Below, piece after piece: positions 34,320 to 45,619 of a stretch of DNA of 64,000 nt (positions within the stretch are counted from its first letter, which is position 1; every line of letters starts with the position of its first letter). The stretch is from Eretmocerus hayati (lineage: Eukaryota > Arthropoda > Insecta > Hymenoptera > Aphelinidae): positions 14,686,727 to 14,750,726 of the forward strand of contig CM056743.1 of assembly GCA_029851415.1 (NCBI GenBank), written 5' to 3'. The notes beneath the pieces were generated by a model that saw only the letters and a list, made by a program, of their open reading frames with translations, was not told the origin of the DNA and searched no databases. Both the position numbers and the translations under genes were made by a program.

Positions 34320-35720
34320 TGAAATCTGAATGATGTCACTCGCGTGACATCGAGAGGAAATCGCGGGTCATCGCACCGTGCTCCAACTGCTGAATTTCCC
34401 TCGAATATTCGCAGGCTCGAGATACTTCAACAAATTGTTGTAACAAGAGACAGAACAAAATATTGGAGAACTATGCCACAGAACGCAACTCGGACTAAAA
34501 CGTCCTAATGCAATATCTCATTAGGATTCGATGTCCAGTTAATCTCTCAGAGTACGTGTACACAAACATTTTCTCAATTGAATGCCACCAAGTATGGTAA
34601 GAAGTTGATTTTTGTATGGACATGTACGTATTCGTTTTTTTCAAGACGATTACCCACCCTGTTTCGGAACTATTGTTGCCAAGAATTGCTATGTGGCAAC
34701 AGGTTTTTGTTTCGTTACATAGTAACCATAATAATGCGTTTCAATCGGCTCTGGGGGAAAATCCGGTAGATCTAGCCAGAGAAATTCAGGAAAGAAGAGC
34801 ATGATACGTAGAAAAATCGGAAGGACAAGTCTGTAGATGATTGACCCCGTCATTTTGTGACTAGGTTATCGTTAGTAGAAAATCCAAACTGCAAGACAAA
34901 TTAGGCGCGACATTGAAGGAAGGAACTATGGAAATCGAGCGTAATCGTGCGTTATCCGGAAGACTTGTAGAGCTCCTCCTGGACGTTATTCACCGTAAAA
35001 AGAGCAATCATGAACACAAAAAATGATTTTGGATAAATTGATTTAGCCAGAAAAGTGAGTTTGAATCTCTTATACTCACGGAATCGGACTATCTGGAGAG
35101 AATCCTTCTTTTGTCATATAATTTGTATCTAAACTGACAATTTCTGTACTAATTTTGAATAAAAGAAAAAAAATATACCATCAAACAAGTAGCGTGATTA
35201 CTGAATTTCATTTCCGAAAAGAATTCAGAACAAATTAAATCGAAAAATGTGAAGAGACTGACCAGTAACTGTCCAGGGAATCTGGAATACACGTACGATG
35301 AATCAACAACAGCTGTGCTGTGAAGCAAAAGTGAGAACGAAGAAGCTAGCCTTGATTTTTTCGCACATATCCATCAAACGAACGTGTCTTTGACACGCTT
35401 CGCACAGTCTAGCAAATAGTAGATACGTGTCTGGGTAAGAATCTGAAGTATACATTTCAAACGCGCAACTCATATAATACGAGGGGGTGGAAAAGAGGGT
35501 GACACTATAGCCACAAGCTTGAGTATACCGCGACCGATTTATCACGCGAGGAAAAAGTGCTCGTCATCTCAGGCTGAGAAGAAGTTTTTTTGGGAGGAAC
35601 TAAGGCCGCCTTGAAAACTCAACGATTTCGTGAGATGCCTGTCAACTTCATTTCTATCGTTTCATCAGGTTATAAGTGTATGTGTTAGACGATGTCAAAG
35701 GTTTTGCTCACGCCATTTCA
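34320..35720. other. unannotated, no gene recognised
   Basis: No coding frame or repeat that I can support. Confidence 0.35.
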
Positions 35721-35723
35721 TGT

Positions 35724-36095
35724 ATATTTTCTGTTCGAATCTAATGCTATTTATCGACTCTATGTTTCTATGATTTTCATTTAGAAACGACGCGTTTCGG
35801 ACATCTGAATATGTCCTTCTTCAGGTGAAATATTTTTAATCTACGGATGAAAATGAAGAGTGTAGAAGCTTAAATGACTAAGACTTATCAACGTGGCTGC
35901 GGTGTTTTGTGATCCCATCTGTGTCGGAATCTAGTGCAGATCTCTGTTCTCATAGCTCGCAGGGACCTCCTAATATGTCAGCTATTGGCGGGCTGATCGA
36001 TGTTACAGTGCACTAATCCACCCACGAGGTTTTGATTCTAAATGAAAATAATAGAAACATAGAGTCCATAAATAGCATTAGATTCGAACAGAAAT
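35724..36095. repeat. small fold-back element with 60-bp arms
   Basis: Arms 35724-35786 and 36032-36095 share TCTGTTCGAATCTAATGC, TATTTAT and GACTCTATGTTTCTAT in opposite orientation with few differences. The loop holds the hammerhead-like motif (35775-35835). This could be a remnant of a Penelope-like or other hammerhead-bearing element. Confidence 0.75.
35775..35835 (-). ncRNA. hammerhead ribozyme-like motif
   Basis: On the minus strand the order is CUGAAGA, one extra A, stem GGACAU / loop AUUCAG / AUGUCC, GAAAC, then GCGUC followed by G. This is the core of a type I hammerhead with a very short stem III, the layout reported for Penelope-like retroelements. A short, internally looped stem I can be drawn from AUUUCAC and GUUUCUAAAU. 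The extra A after the CUGANGA core departs from the consensus and may make it inactive. No reverse transcriptase lies nearby. Confidence 0.45.
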
Positions 36096-36181
36096 CATTC
36101 TGCTTTTGGATATCAGAGTCAAAACCTAACTTTCGTGTATATATTACGGCCAAAGCGTTGAATCAGCTATTTCATGAAATA

Positions 36182-36280
36182 CCTAGTGATTTCATGAAAT
36201 CACGAGTGCGCTCAGTCAAAGCATAAAATGAGCGCAGAATTCACACATTCACTAGTGATTTCATGAAATGACGAGCGAGC
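36182..36280. repeat. short palindrome, repeated
   Basis: GTGATTTCATGAAATCAC at 36186-36203 is a perfect 18-bp palindrome. CTAGTGATTTCATGAAAT with ACGAGYG recurs at about 36251, and TTTCATGAAAT also occurs at 36171. The shared words ACGAGTGCGCTC and GTCAAAGCAT suggest an internal duplication of about 68 bp. Confidence 0.65.
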
Positions 36281-36309
36281 CTCGGTGGAAGCGTGGAATG
36301 ACAGTCAAA

Positions 36310-37059
36310 GCATTGAACAAATCCCATCTAGTACCTATTTCCTGATCCAAATACAGCCAAATCAAGATCCAACGGCCTTAACCATAGAAAATAATCTCGA
36401 GAAGGAATAAGCAACTGACGTTATTGCAGGAAAGGGCATCATATTTCGAGAGTTCACGACAAAATAGACCTCGAAAAAGTTCGAAGTTTTTTGGCGTTCT
36501 TGGGATTCTTAAGTCATCAGCGAAGCTTTAACAGTTTGAATTAGTAGCATGCAATTCGCCAACTGTTATGAAATAATATTCCATCGAAAATTCTCCTCTA
36601 ATTCCCCTGGAGAGCTTACTCCATCAAAATAGCAGAAATTTGCCGTGAAAAAGCGGAGGTGCGTCTCAAAACCATCTTGGGAAAACAGTCTCGAGTCACG
36701 TGACTTACGTGCAGTGACCACCATATTGAATGGCACCAATTCAAAACCTGAAAGTCTTCAGACCTATATTAGAATCACTCTCACCATTGAGATAAGAATG
36801 TTCCAAATTCTTATCCATTGTATCTCTATCAACGTGAACTTCCATCATACGAGCATTTTAAATTGTTCTGTGGAATCGTGTTAGTTCTTCATTGACCATA
36901 TAAATATTTCCAAAGAACAGATTGCAACAGAAGAGAGGCCTGCCAATGTTTGGCTCAGGTGTAAACGGAAAATTGCCAGAAAAATGGGCTAGGGTCAGTA
37001 TTTATTAGAGGTTATTCAGGGATAACGCGAGCGTTTGCATGGAATTTACTTGAGCAGGT
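36310..37059. other. unannotated, no gene recognised
   Basis: No coding frame or repeat that I can support. Confidence 0.35.
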
Positions 37060-37662
37060 GATCATTTTGAAGGAAATTTTCTTGGCTTTCCAATAGGATT
37101 AGTTTCAAGGATCCAAATTTCTGCGCATGCGTAGAAAATAAACGATTTCCAAAAGCTTGTAAACGGATCTGTGATAATTGGCAAAAATAGGCATTAGAAC
37201 GCAAAAAAGGAATTCGGGTTTACTTTTTTCTGGAAGAACACAACATTTTACATGAAATATCAAATTTTCAAGGTTTTAAAAAATTGGCTTTTCGAGAAAT
37301 CTGATCTTCTATGTTTTTCACTCTTTTGCCCGATCAAACCACCCAAGACATCAAAATCAACTCTACAAGACCGATTTCGATAGGTTTTCGAAAGACCTTT
37401 CGAATGCCGCAAACCGCATCTCTTTATCTCTGAACAAAATTGAGAAAAATTTATTTTATTGAAAAAAATACCCTCACTTTTTTGTTGAAAATAATTCAAA
37501 AGAACAAAGTAATATACGTTCAAAGTACCTGGAAAATTTTTTTGGGGCCTAATAGATAGTGAAAAGTTCATATTTTGTACCATAGAATCGAATAAAAAAG
37601 TCAAGAAAAAAATTTAAGACATGACCCTTTTTCGTAGGTCATGTTTCGCGCGGAACTACTCA
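37060..37662. mobile_element. half copy of the 1.43-kb fold-back element
   Basis: This is one arm only. It begins at the loop-proximal word GAAGGAAATTTTCTTGGC and ends GCGGAACTACTCA followed by TA, exactly as the right arms at 30244 and 42429 do. It is more diverged than those arms (CTGCGCATGCGTAG instead of the perfect palindrome). The opposite arm and loop are absent. Confidence 0.8.
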
Positions 37663-37669
37663 TACACAA

Positions 37670-38400
37670 GATCAGCATCGGTCCATATTCGAAATAAGTG
37701 GACTACTTATGTAGTGAATTTTACAATGTCCGTGTGCTGAAAAGTCTTATCGTTACTGTTTTGGAATCTTCTTCACAACTTCCAACATTGATATCAAGAT
37801 AACATGTCGGAACTTGCTGTTATTTGATGTAAAACATCCTGAATCAAAGTAAGATTTCCTTCTGACTCGCGGTGTATAAAGGTGTCCTCTTTGCACGGAT
37901 TTTCCAATCACACCAAAAGCTTATTTCAGCTGTTGGGTCCTTGTGTCATAATCTACTGTTCTGTATATGAACATGAATGATGTTGCTTGCTTGCAATTTA
38001 CGAGAGCCTGATGATTCAGAATCGAAGCTTCCAAGTACATAATTCGTGGCATTACTAACTCGATGCTAGCGTAGGAACTCCTAACTCTTTGTGAAGAGTT
38101 TTTTCAAGAATCATAAAAGAGTTTTTCCCCTTTTGAAATAGAGAATACTCCTCGAAAGAATAATGGAACAGTACACGGAAGATTGTATCAAAAAACTACA
38201 CGTTGCAGATTGGTAACATGGTCAATGTTATTGGTATGATTTTTTGAGAAGCTATAGTTATCATAACTCTACGGTTGTCGAAATTTGTTCAGAACTTTCT
38301 GATTCCTTAAACCGAAATCATCGCAAATTTTTTGAGAATTTATTGGACGTTCGTAGCACCAATCGCAAGATGATAGGTGATGATGAATTCCACTTAGAAA
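37670..38400. other. unannotated, no gene recognised
   Basis: No coding frame or repeat that I can support. Confidence 0.35.
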
Positions 38401-38404
38401 CAAC

Positions 38405-39056
38405 ACATGAAAAATAGTGATGTCTCGGATCAGTTCCTCGTGATTTTGATACGATTCTATAGTCCATGATATGAAGTGTTTTCAACCAGAGGGTGAGCTC
38501 AGAAGATCTGCGGAGACGCCTGCGAAGCTATTCCTATTTATCTTTTGGATCCCTTCCATGCATAGAATCCATGACCCTTTTTTTACTAAATTGCATGTAT
38601 CTCGAGTTTGGATCAAGATAATGCAATGCGATTCGCGCCATCCGGAAGATCTTGGAAAGACTTATCGAAAATAACCTTGAGAATTTTCGGTTAATTCTTC
38701 CAAGCCCTGATCAGGCAATATCCGGGATAACTAGGCTAGCCTGATTATCCCGGATTTTGTCTGATCGGGGTGTGAATTAACTCATTAAAAATTTTCAAAT
38801 TTTTTTAGATAGATTCTATCAAGATCTTTCGAGTGGCGTGAATTTCGTTGCTTTTCCTTGAGCGAAAGTCGAGATGAATGCAATTCAGTGAGAAAAAGAT
38901 CATGGTTTTTATGCTCCGTGGAATCAAAAAGCAAAACAGAAACAGCTCCGCAAGCGTCTGCAAAATCTTTTGGGGCCCTCCCAGCCGGTGAAAACTTTAT
39001 ACTATGGGCCACAGAATCGAATAAACATCAGAAGAAACCGATCCAAGATATCACTA
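38405..39056. mobile_element. older fold-back element related to the 1.43-kb family
   Basis: Arms of about 300 bp meet at about 38735, where TCCGGGATAA and TTATCCCGGA close the hairpin. Outer parts share GATATCTTGGATCGGTTTC / GATGTCTCGGATCAGTTCC and CGATTCTGTGGCCCATAGTA / CGATTCTATAGTCCATGATA. The arms also resemble the terminal 100 bp of the 1.43-kb element (GATTCTATGGTACAAAATAT, ACTTTTCACTACCTATGGGG), pointing to one old family. Short frames here are by-products. Confidence 0.7.
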
Positions 39057-39129
39057 TTTCCCATGTACCGTTTATGAATGGAATTCATCAGATATCATCA
39101 ACTGATTCTCTATATCCATTATTATAATT

Positions 39130-40717
39130 TCGGGGAAGTTTCAAGACGTGAAATACTCTTCAAAGAATGACCTCTCAGATAAAAAATATCGTCCAGGAAA
39201 AATTACATAAACTAAGTTGTACTTCAGATAATTTCAACAACTATCAGTAACCTACATATTGTGACAATTCACCTGTTCAGCAAAGACGTGCCCCTAAAGT
39301 TCCATTAGGAGACTCAAGGAGCCTGCACACTTCCATTAGATCAATTCAGTAGTTACAGTCAAGTATAGTCAGACGCCGATACGAAAGAAACCTCGATCAA
39401 TCAATACCCAGATTTTTTTAGACAATATTAAAATTCAGGCTGATACTCATGTAACCTCCCCTAACCATCCAGTGGTTACAATAACTTCAACCCGACCTCA
39501 TTCCCCAAACATTCAAGAGGACAAATTCCTCAACATTCCATAAATGTCAAACCTCTCGGCTTGCAGTATAGCTTCTTGCTATTTCTACTGACCTTGCCAG
39601 AAATCCTTTGGACTAAATCTAACAGTAGAGGCACTTGGTACCAAGTACCTGACAAGATTCACCACACTGTCGCATAGTCTTCAAGGATAGGCATGAGAAT
39701 TTCTATGCTGTGTTGTGGCAAGCTGCACAATTCAAAGACATTCTCTAGACTTTGTGTATGAGAAGGGTAGGCTAAAGACATGCAGCAAAGACAGAGTAGA
39801 AAGAGAACCCAGACCATCATAGCCTGACCACGCTATTGCCCTTAAGGGCCTTCAGAAGTTCTATGCGAGTCATGAGACTCTGTACAGGTATGAGGATTTC
39901 AAGGTTCAAGATGTCATGCTAAACTTGCACGATGTAGAAGTGGATGTACATACACATGTATCTCAGAGTGTCTGATGCATACCAGACTAGTATTATCACA
40001 GAAATGGATTTTTTTGTAGGAAATCACAGGAACTACATTGATATTTGATGTACACAGGTAAATATGCAATGGCAACATTGGCCAATTGAAACCGAATTTT
40101 AAGGTGGAGAAATATCCTGGCAAGATAAGTGGAAAATTTCCATCGAAAAACCAGAGCAAAGTTTTGGGGAAATCATGACCATATTTGAGAGTTCTTCTAT
40201 CGGCAAACATTTTTGCAGTCACGAAGAAAACCTAAAAAAACTGGGAGATAGTTTAGAATCCTAGTCAATGGTGAGCTCATCTTCCCGATGACGATCTCAT
40301 GATTCCCCCAGATTTTTCCAAAGTTTTGCTGGGGCAGTCTTAGGGACGAATTCATTTTTCCCGAACTATTGGCCAAAACCCATCATTTTTTTATGATTTT
40401 CCAACCTCTTCGTCAAGGTCTGCACACAAATAGAATGAATCAGATCGAGAAATCATAGATACATGATAATCATTCTGTTAATATAGGGACGACAAGTTAG
40501 ATAGATTCCGATCGAATCTCAGAGCTTCCTAGAGTCTTAATGTAGAGTCAATCCGTTCGGTAAATGAATGAGTAATGAGTAATTTTCTGGCGGGCCTCTT
40601 AAATTTTTATCGAGCACTGTACTGTACATTTTTTCATACTAAAACTCATCATTTTCGAGATATTGAGAGAAACTGAAACATTCGAATTTCATGATTTTGC
40701 GGTTAAGTGTGGATATG
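39130..40717. other. unannotated, no gene recognised
   Basis: Frames up to 102 codons (39914-40222, minus) lack recognisable motifs. No repeat structure was seen. Confidence 0.35.
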
Positions 40718-40743
40718 AAAAAAAAAAAAAAAAAAAAAAAAAA
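40718..40743. repeat. poly(A) tract, 26 bases
   Basis: Uninterrupted A run. No identifiable retroposed sequence lies upstream. Confidence 0.9.
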
Positions 40744-40996
40744 TACTATAACCCATCACATAGATCTTGAGATAGCATTAAAAATGTTCATCGAATCTCG
40801 TTTACAATCTCTATGACTGAGTGGTTTGATATTTCAATCGGCCTCAGAGTATTCCATTTACAATAATTTGTCATTCAAGTGCAAAAATCAAAGTATTTTC
40901 ACTCCATTGAGCGTGGAAACAGCTCACTACACGCCTATAACAGAACCGGAGTGGATGGTTATGTGATAAGAAGTTCAGGGTCGGTAGATTTACATA

Positions 40997-42429
40997 TGAG
41001 TAGTTCCACGCGAAAGCGACCCACGAAAAAGGGTCATGTCTCAGATCCTTTTGTAAACATTCTTATTCGATTCTATGGTACAAAAGATGAACTTTTCACT
41101 ACCTATGGGGTCCCAAAAAAATTTTTTGGTCCCATCGCGAGAATTTTCAAAAATGAAGTAAAATACATTTTCTAAAAATTCTAGCAGCTTTTTTGCACTA
41201 AAATGCGAATAAGTCGAGTTTGCTCCCAGATAAAGGTATGCGGCTTTCGGCATTCAAAAGGTCTTCCAAAAACCTATCAAAATCGCTATTGGAAAGTTGT
41301 TTTTGGGGTTATGGGCAGCCTGTACGAGCAAAAGTGTGAAAATCACTAAACAGTGAGTTTCTCAGTTGCCTATTTTTTTCAATTTTTGAAAATCACATAT
41401 TTGATGTAAAATTTTGTGTTCTCCCAGAAAAAAGTGGTCCCGATTCCCTTTTCCGACGTCTAAAGCCTGTTTCTTCAAATTTTCGCAAACCTATTTTTTA
41501 GGCAGTTTGGAATCGTCTGTTTACTGCGCATGCGCAGAAATTTGGACTGTTAAAACCAATTCCATTGAGAAGCCAAGAAAATTTCCTTCAAAATGACCAC
41601 TTGGCAAAGTCAATTTCATCAATTTGGCTCGGAGTTACAGCCTACAAAAGATGAAGCTTCAGCTCGAGTGCGTCAATAGGCAAACGATACATCGGGCCAG
41701 AGATCGTGCGCGGATTCTCCTACTATTGTCGCGGTGTCTCCGTCCACCTCTTGTTGGTTATCGAGATTCAGTGGTCTTTCAAACGTTGTAGCTCCGAGCC
41801 AAATTGATGAAATTGACTTTGCCAAGTGGTCATTTTGAAGGAAATTTTCTTGGCTTTCCAATGAAATTGGTTCTAACAGTCCAAATTCCTGCGCATGCGC
41901 AGTAAAGAGACGATTCCAAACTGCCTAAAAAATAGGTTTGCGAAAATTTGAAGAAACAGGCCTTAGACGTCGGAAAAGGAAATCGGGACCACTTTTTTCT
42001 GGAAGAACACAAAATTTTACATCAAATATGTGATTTTGGAAAATTGAAAAAAATAGGCAACTGAGAAACTCACTGTTTAGTGATTTTTTTACTTTTGCTC
42101 GTACAGGCTGCCCATAACCCCAAAATCAACTTTTCAATAGCGATTTTGATAGGTTTTTGGAAGACCTTTCGAATGCCGCAAGCCGCATATCTTTATCTGG
42201 GAGCAAACTCGACTTATTCGCATTTTAGTGCAAAAAAGCTGCTGGAATTTTAAGAAAATGTATTTTACTTCATTTTCGAAAATTCTCGCCATAGGACCAA
42301 AAAATTTTTTTGGGACCCCAGAGGTAGTGAAAAGTTCATATTTTGTACCATAGAATCGAATAAGAATGTTAACAAAAGGATTTGAGACATGACCCTTTTT
42401 CGTGGGTCGCTTTCGCGTGGAACTACTCA
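40997..42429. mobile_element. 1.43-kb fold-back element, copy 2
   Basis: Arms 40997-41639 and 41787-42429, loop 41640-41786 (147 bp, as in copy 1). Termini TGAGTAGTTCCACGCGAAAG and inverse, flanked by TA at 40995-40996 and 42430-42431. It is closely similar to copy 1 over its whole length, including the loop words ACGATACATCGGGCC and TCCACCTCTTGTTGG. Confidence 0.9.
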
Positions 42430-42437
42430 TATATGAG

Positions 42438-43002
42438 TATTATCGGGATAGTTTACCCGTATATGTCAGTTCCATGCATACCCCTTTATGGCTCTATAGG
42501 CCACGGGAATCAACGTAGCGCTTTCATCTCGGAAATTTCGTCTAATGCAGTAATATTACTTTGAAAAAAATTGCTACGATATATGTAGGTCAATATTTAG
42601 TAAGCTAAAAGGATATGCATTGAACTGACACAAAACCCTCGTAACACGCCTAAGACCACTTGGGTAGGGGTCACGTCACGCATTTAGGACTTGGAACCAT
42701 TGAGAAATAGTTGGTTCTATACCATACTTTGATGGAAAAATGCGAGCATAATTATTTGCCTCGCTACAGCAAGTCTGGAAGCAGAAGACTACCTCTTTGA
42801 CAAGTGAGAATCGTGCGCGGAACTGACATTTTGACCCTTAATCTTTAAAAATAAAAAAGATGAGTGGACGGATCAATCTGTAACAAAAGTTCCAAGGGTT
42901 TTTTAATAGAATACGTATAGGAAAATTGGAATAGAGTGATTCGGAGCGTGTTCGTCGAAATGAAAGACCGTCACACGTTCCGGGTAAACTATCCCGATAA
43001 TA
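42438..43002. mobile_element. 565-bp element with perfect 22-bp terminal inverted repeats
   Basis: TATTATCGGGATAGTTTACC followed by CG at 42438-42459 is matched perfectly in inverse at 42981-43002. The interior shows no further arm pairing and no coding frame. It begins 8 bp beyond the right end of fold-back copy 2. A target duplication is not evident. Confidence 0.65.
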
Positions 43003-43009
43003 GCCATAT

Positions 43010-45545
43010 ATAACCTTAGTAGATACAAACATTTCTTCTTCCTTTGCTCGAGGACTCTTAATCAATTTCCTCGAAGAAGATCATACAGAGTAAGCGTGTA
43101 ACGGAATAGTATGAAACAACTTCAAACCTTCAAAAAATTGAGACATTTTTCTGGAGGCTGTTTCCATCCCTCATCGTATCCCGAAGAATTCCACCAAAGT
43201 TGTTCGAAACAGATAATCATTCATGTGCTGGTATGAATACTCTCTCTGGGGATCGGTTAAAATGGACCTCAAAATCTCAACCCAGTTTCTGGAAATCCCA
43301 AATCAAAATACACCGTTTTCGTATCAGGTCCGCTTTTATTCGATTTACAAAATGATATGTGATGATTACCGCTCAAAGTGCCAGATCATCGCTAAATATA
43401 TGTAAAAGAGGTTTCTGTTCGAGTAAGACCATAAGGCCAAAAGAAGATATGTATCAATGGAGCACCCGAGAAAAGGGGTAGATTGTAGAAGGAAGTGGCG
43501 CCAAGTTATGTGATTTTGAGAGGGGATCCGGCAATCGTTTGCTGCTCCTTCTGGTGGCAATAATGGGTGAAACGATCATAAATTCGAGAACCGGGGCGTT
43601 GATAAAAGCTTCTGCGACGGGACTATGTCCGGTAGAGTGGTAACCATCGTCTTCAGCTTGGCTTGTGAAATATTAATTAAAATGTAATTGTTCTGCGAGA
43701 AGTACTACGCTGAAACCACCACTAGATTTCACCCAATAAAGGGTTCTCTTCCCTTCACAACTTTCATTCTCTTTCTAATGATGGTAGTTCTATAGCTGGC
43801 GCTAGCACCGTCTTATACACTGCGAAAAGTGGTTTGAACTTTCTAGAATCATCTGTAAAGCTGTACGAGTTGAAGAGACTGGGGCGACGCTGATCGATTC
43901 ACTAAATGTAAAATCAGACTCCTTTGCTTTGGATCTGATAATAGCCTCACCACAGGGAGCCATACTCGTTACAGCTTTTAGACTCAATTTTCTGATGGTT
44001 TCAACAACAAGTATTATATAAGCATTCAGTCGTCTTTGAGCATCAGTTGTATGAAAAATAGCAAAATACGCTACGAGACAGCTACTTTGAGTAGATTGCT
44101 CATCTTGAAAACAAAAGCTGATCTATTATATTGCTTCTCACAATTTTGCCATGTCACGAAAAGTCAAGTGCCAAAGCATGCTTCAAGACTTTCAAACTTT
44201 CTGTCCTCCAACAAAAAGCATGAGGTATTTCTCTACTGTTCTTCCTGAGCGTAGATGAAAAATTCACTAGAATTAGAGATTATTTTCAAGCAATTTTAGC
44301 ATTTTTCAATGGCATTTTGGGAAGTTATGCAGGTAACTGGCGGATTGGTGGCCGTGAAAAAAATGACAGTGGTGATGAGGATATTTTGAGTGAAGTTTGG
44401 TTATCAATTAAAAGATTTCATTTCATGGTTTTTCAATCGATAAAATCACATCGAATAAAAGTTTGTTTGTTGTATGACTCCTGTCGAGGAACCTCGTGAG
44501 GAGCAAATACGGGTGGTTGACCAGTCAAAAAATTTCTTGTCACCGTCATATACACCAATGAAGATTTTTGTTTTGCTATGAGCGATTCCATCTATTTCTC
44601 ATCAAATTGGATTAGTATTTCACAAATTTCTAATTAAACTTGGGTATAGCCTCTCTTTTGGCTGGGAACCTTTCACACACAATTGGATGAGATTATAGAG
44701 ACACCTTTTTGCGAGCTTGCGACGAAATTATTTCTTGGAAAAATAATAAGGTAGCTCTCGACTCTTGTTAGTTGTAATTCGATGCTTATTAGTATATTAC
44801 TGCACTGGGCAGGAAATTTGGATTTCCGCGGCTATGTGATAATAATGCCGAGGCGAGGCCGAGGCCTTGACATAACACAGTTTCGGGCATCCCACTTCTC
44901 TGGCGTGTGCTGTATACTATTTTTTCCTCGCTACTATATTTTTTATAAAATTTATCAAAAAAAATATTATCTGCCAAGTTTAACCTATTCATTCACATCG
45001 TCCAATATAATGAATGACTCAATTCCAATAATCGATTATTACAAATTTTAGACGCATCAATGGAGTATGTCAAAATACCCAAAAAAATTTATTGGCACAC
45101 GGAAGAACTGTATCTTAAACCGGTGCTGAGGACCTAATTATGTAGGAGCAAGAAGATAGAAACCGAGTTTGAGGTTTTGATTTTGTCATTTTTGTGATAC
45201 GGCTTCCAGAGCTTGCTGCAATCGACAGATTAAATAAAGTTCATAACCGTTGAAAAATATTTGAGTAGAACAAAGTGCTTGAGGGAAAACTCCAAGGGGG
45301 TCAAGGGAAAGCTTGGATTTCGTATACAAACCTCGTTATTTGGAAGGCTCTAGACCAGAATAGTATACGTCTATTTCAGGATTTCAGAAAATCGTTTTGG
45401 TATTATGAACGCTGTTTCCATTGGTGATTACTTTTCGGAAAATTTTTTTTGCATATTTAAAATGAGGACATATTTCAGATGGTGTCATTGGAATTCATTC
45501 AATTAGTATTGACCAGAAGAAACAGTTTTCAAAATACTCAAGTGA
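43010..45545. other. unannotated, no gene recognised
   Basis: Several frames of 60-90 codons, none with family motifs. A GC-richer word pair (GAGGCGAGGCCGAGGCC) at 44848 and GTGTGCTGTATACTATTTTTTCC at about 44907 faintly recall the hairpin rim. Confidence 0.3.
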
Positions 45546-45549
45546 TTAT

Positions 45550-45604
45550 CTGAAAATCCGAAATAACTCATACCATCGAGGTCCGGAGCCGTCCATTTCC
45601 TAGT
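45550..45604 (-). pseudogene. short relative of the 32.3-kb candidate exon
   Basis: The minus strand after TTTTCCAG reads TRKWTAPDLDGMSYFGFSDN, close to YTWTAPNQNGVYFGFPN at 32.3 kb. The DNA agrees in TCCGAAATA, GGAGC and GTCCAT words. No GT donor follows at the equivalent place and the phase of the upstream junction differs, so it may be a broken paralogous exon or a shared non-coding repeat. Confidence 0.3.
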
Positions 45605-45619
45605 CTGGAAAACGTCAGA

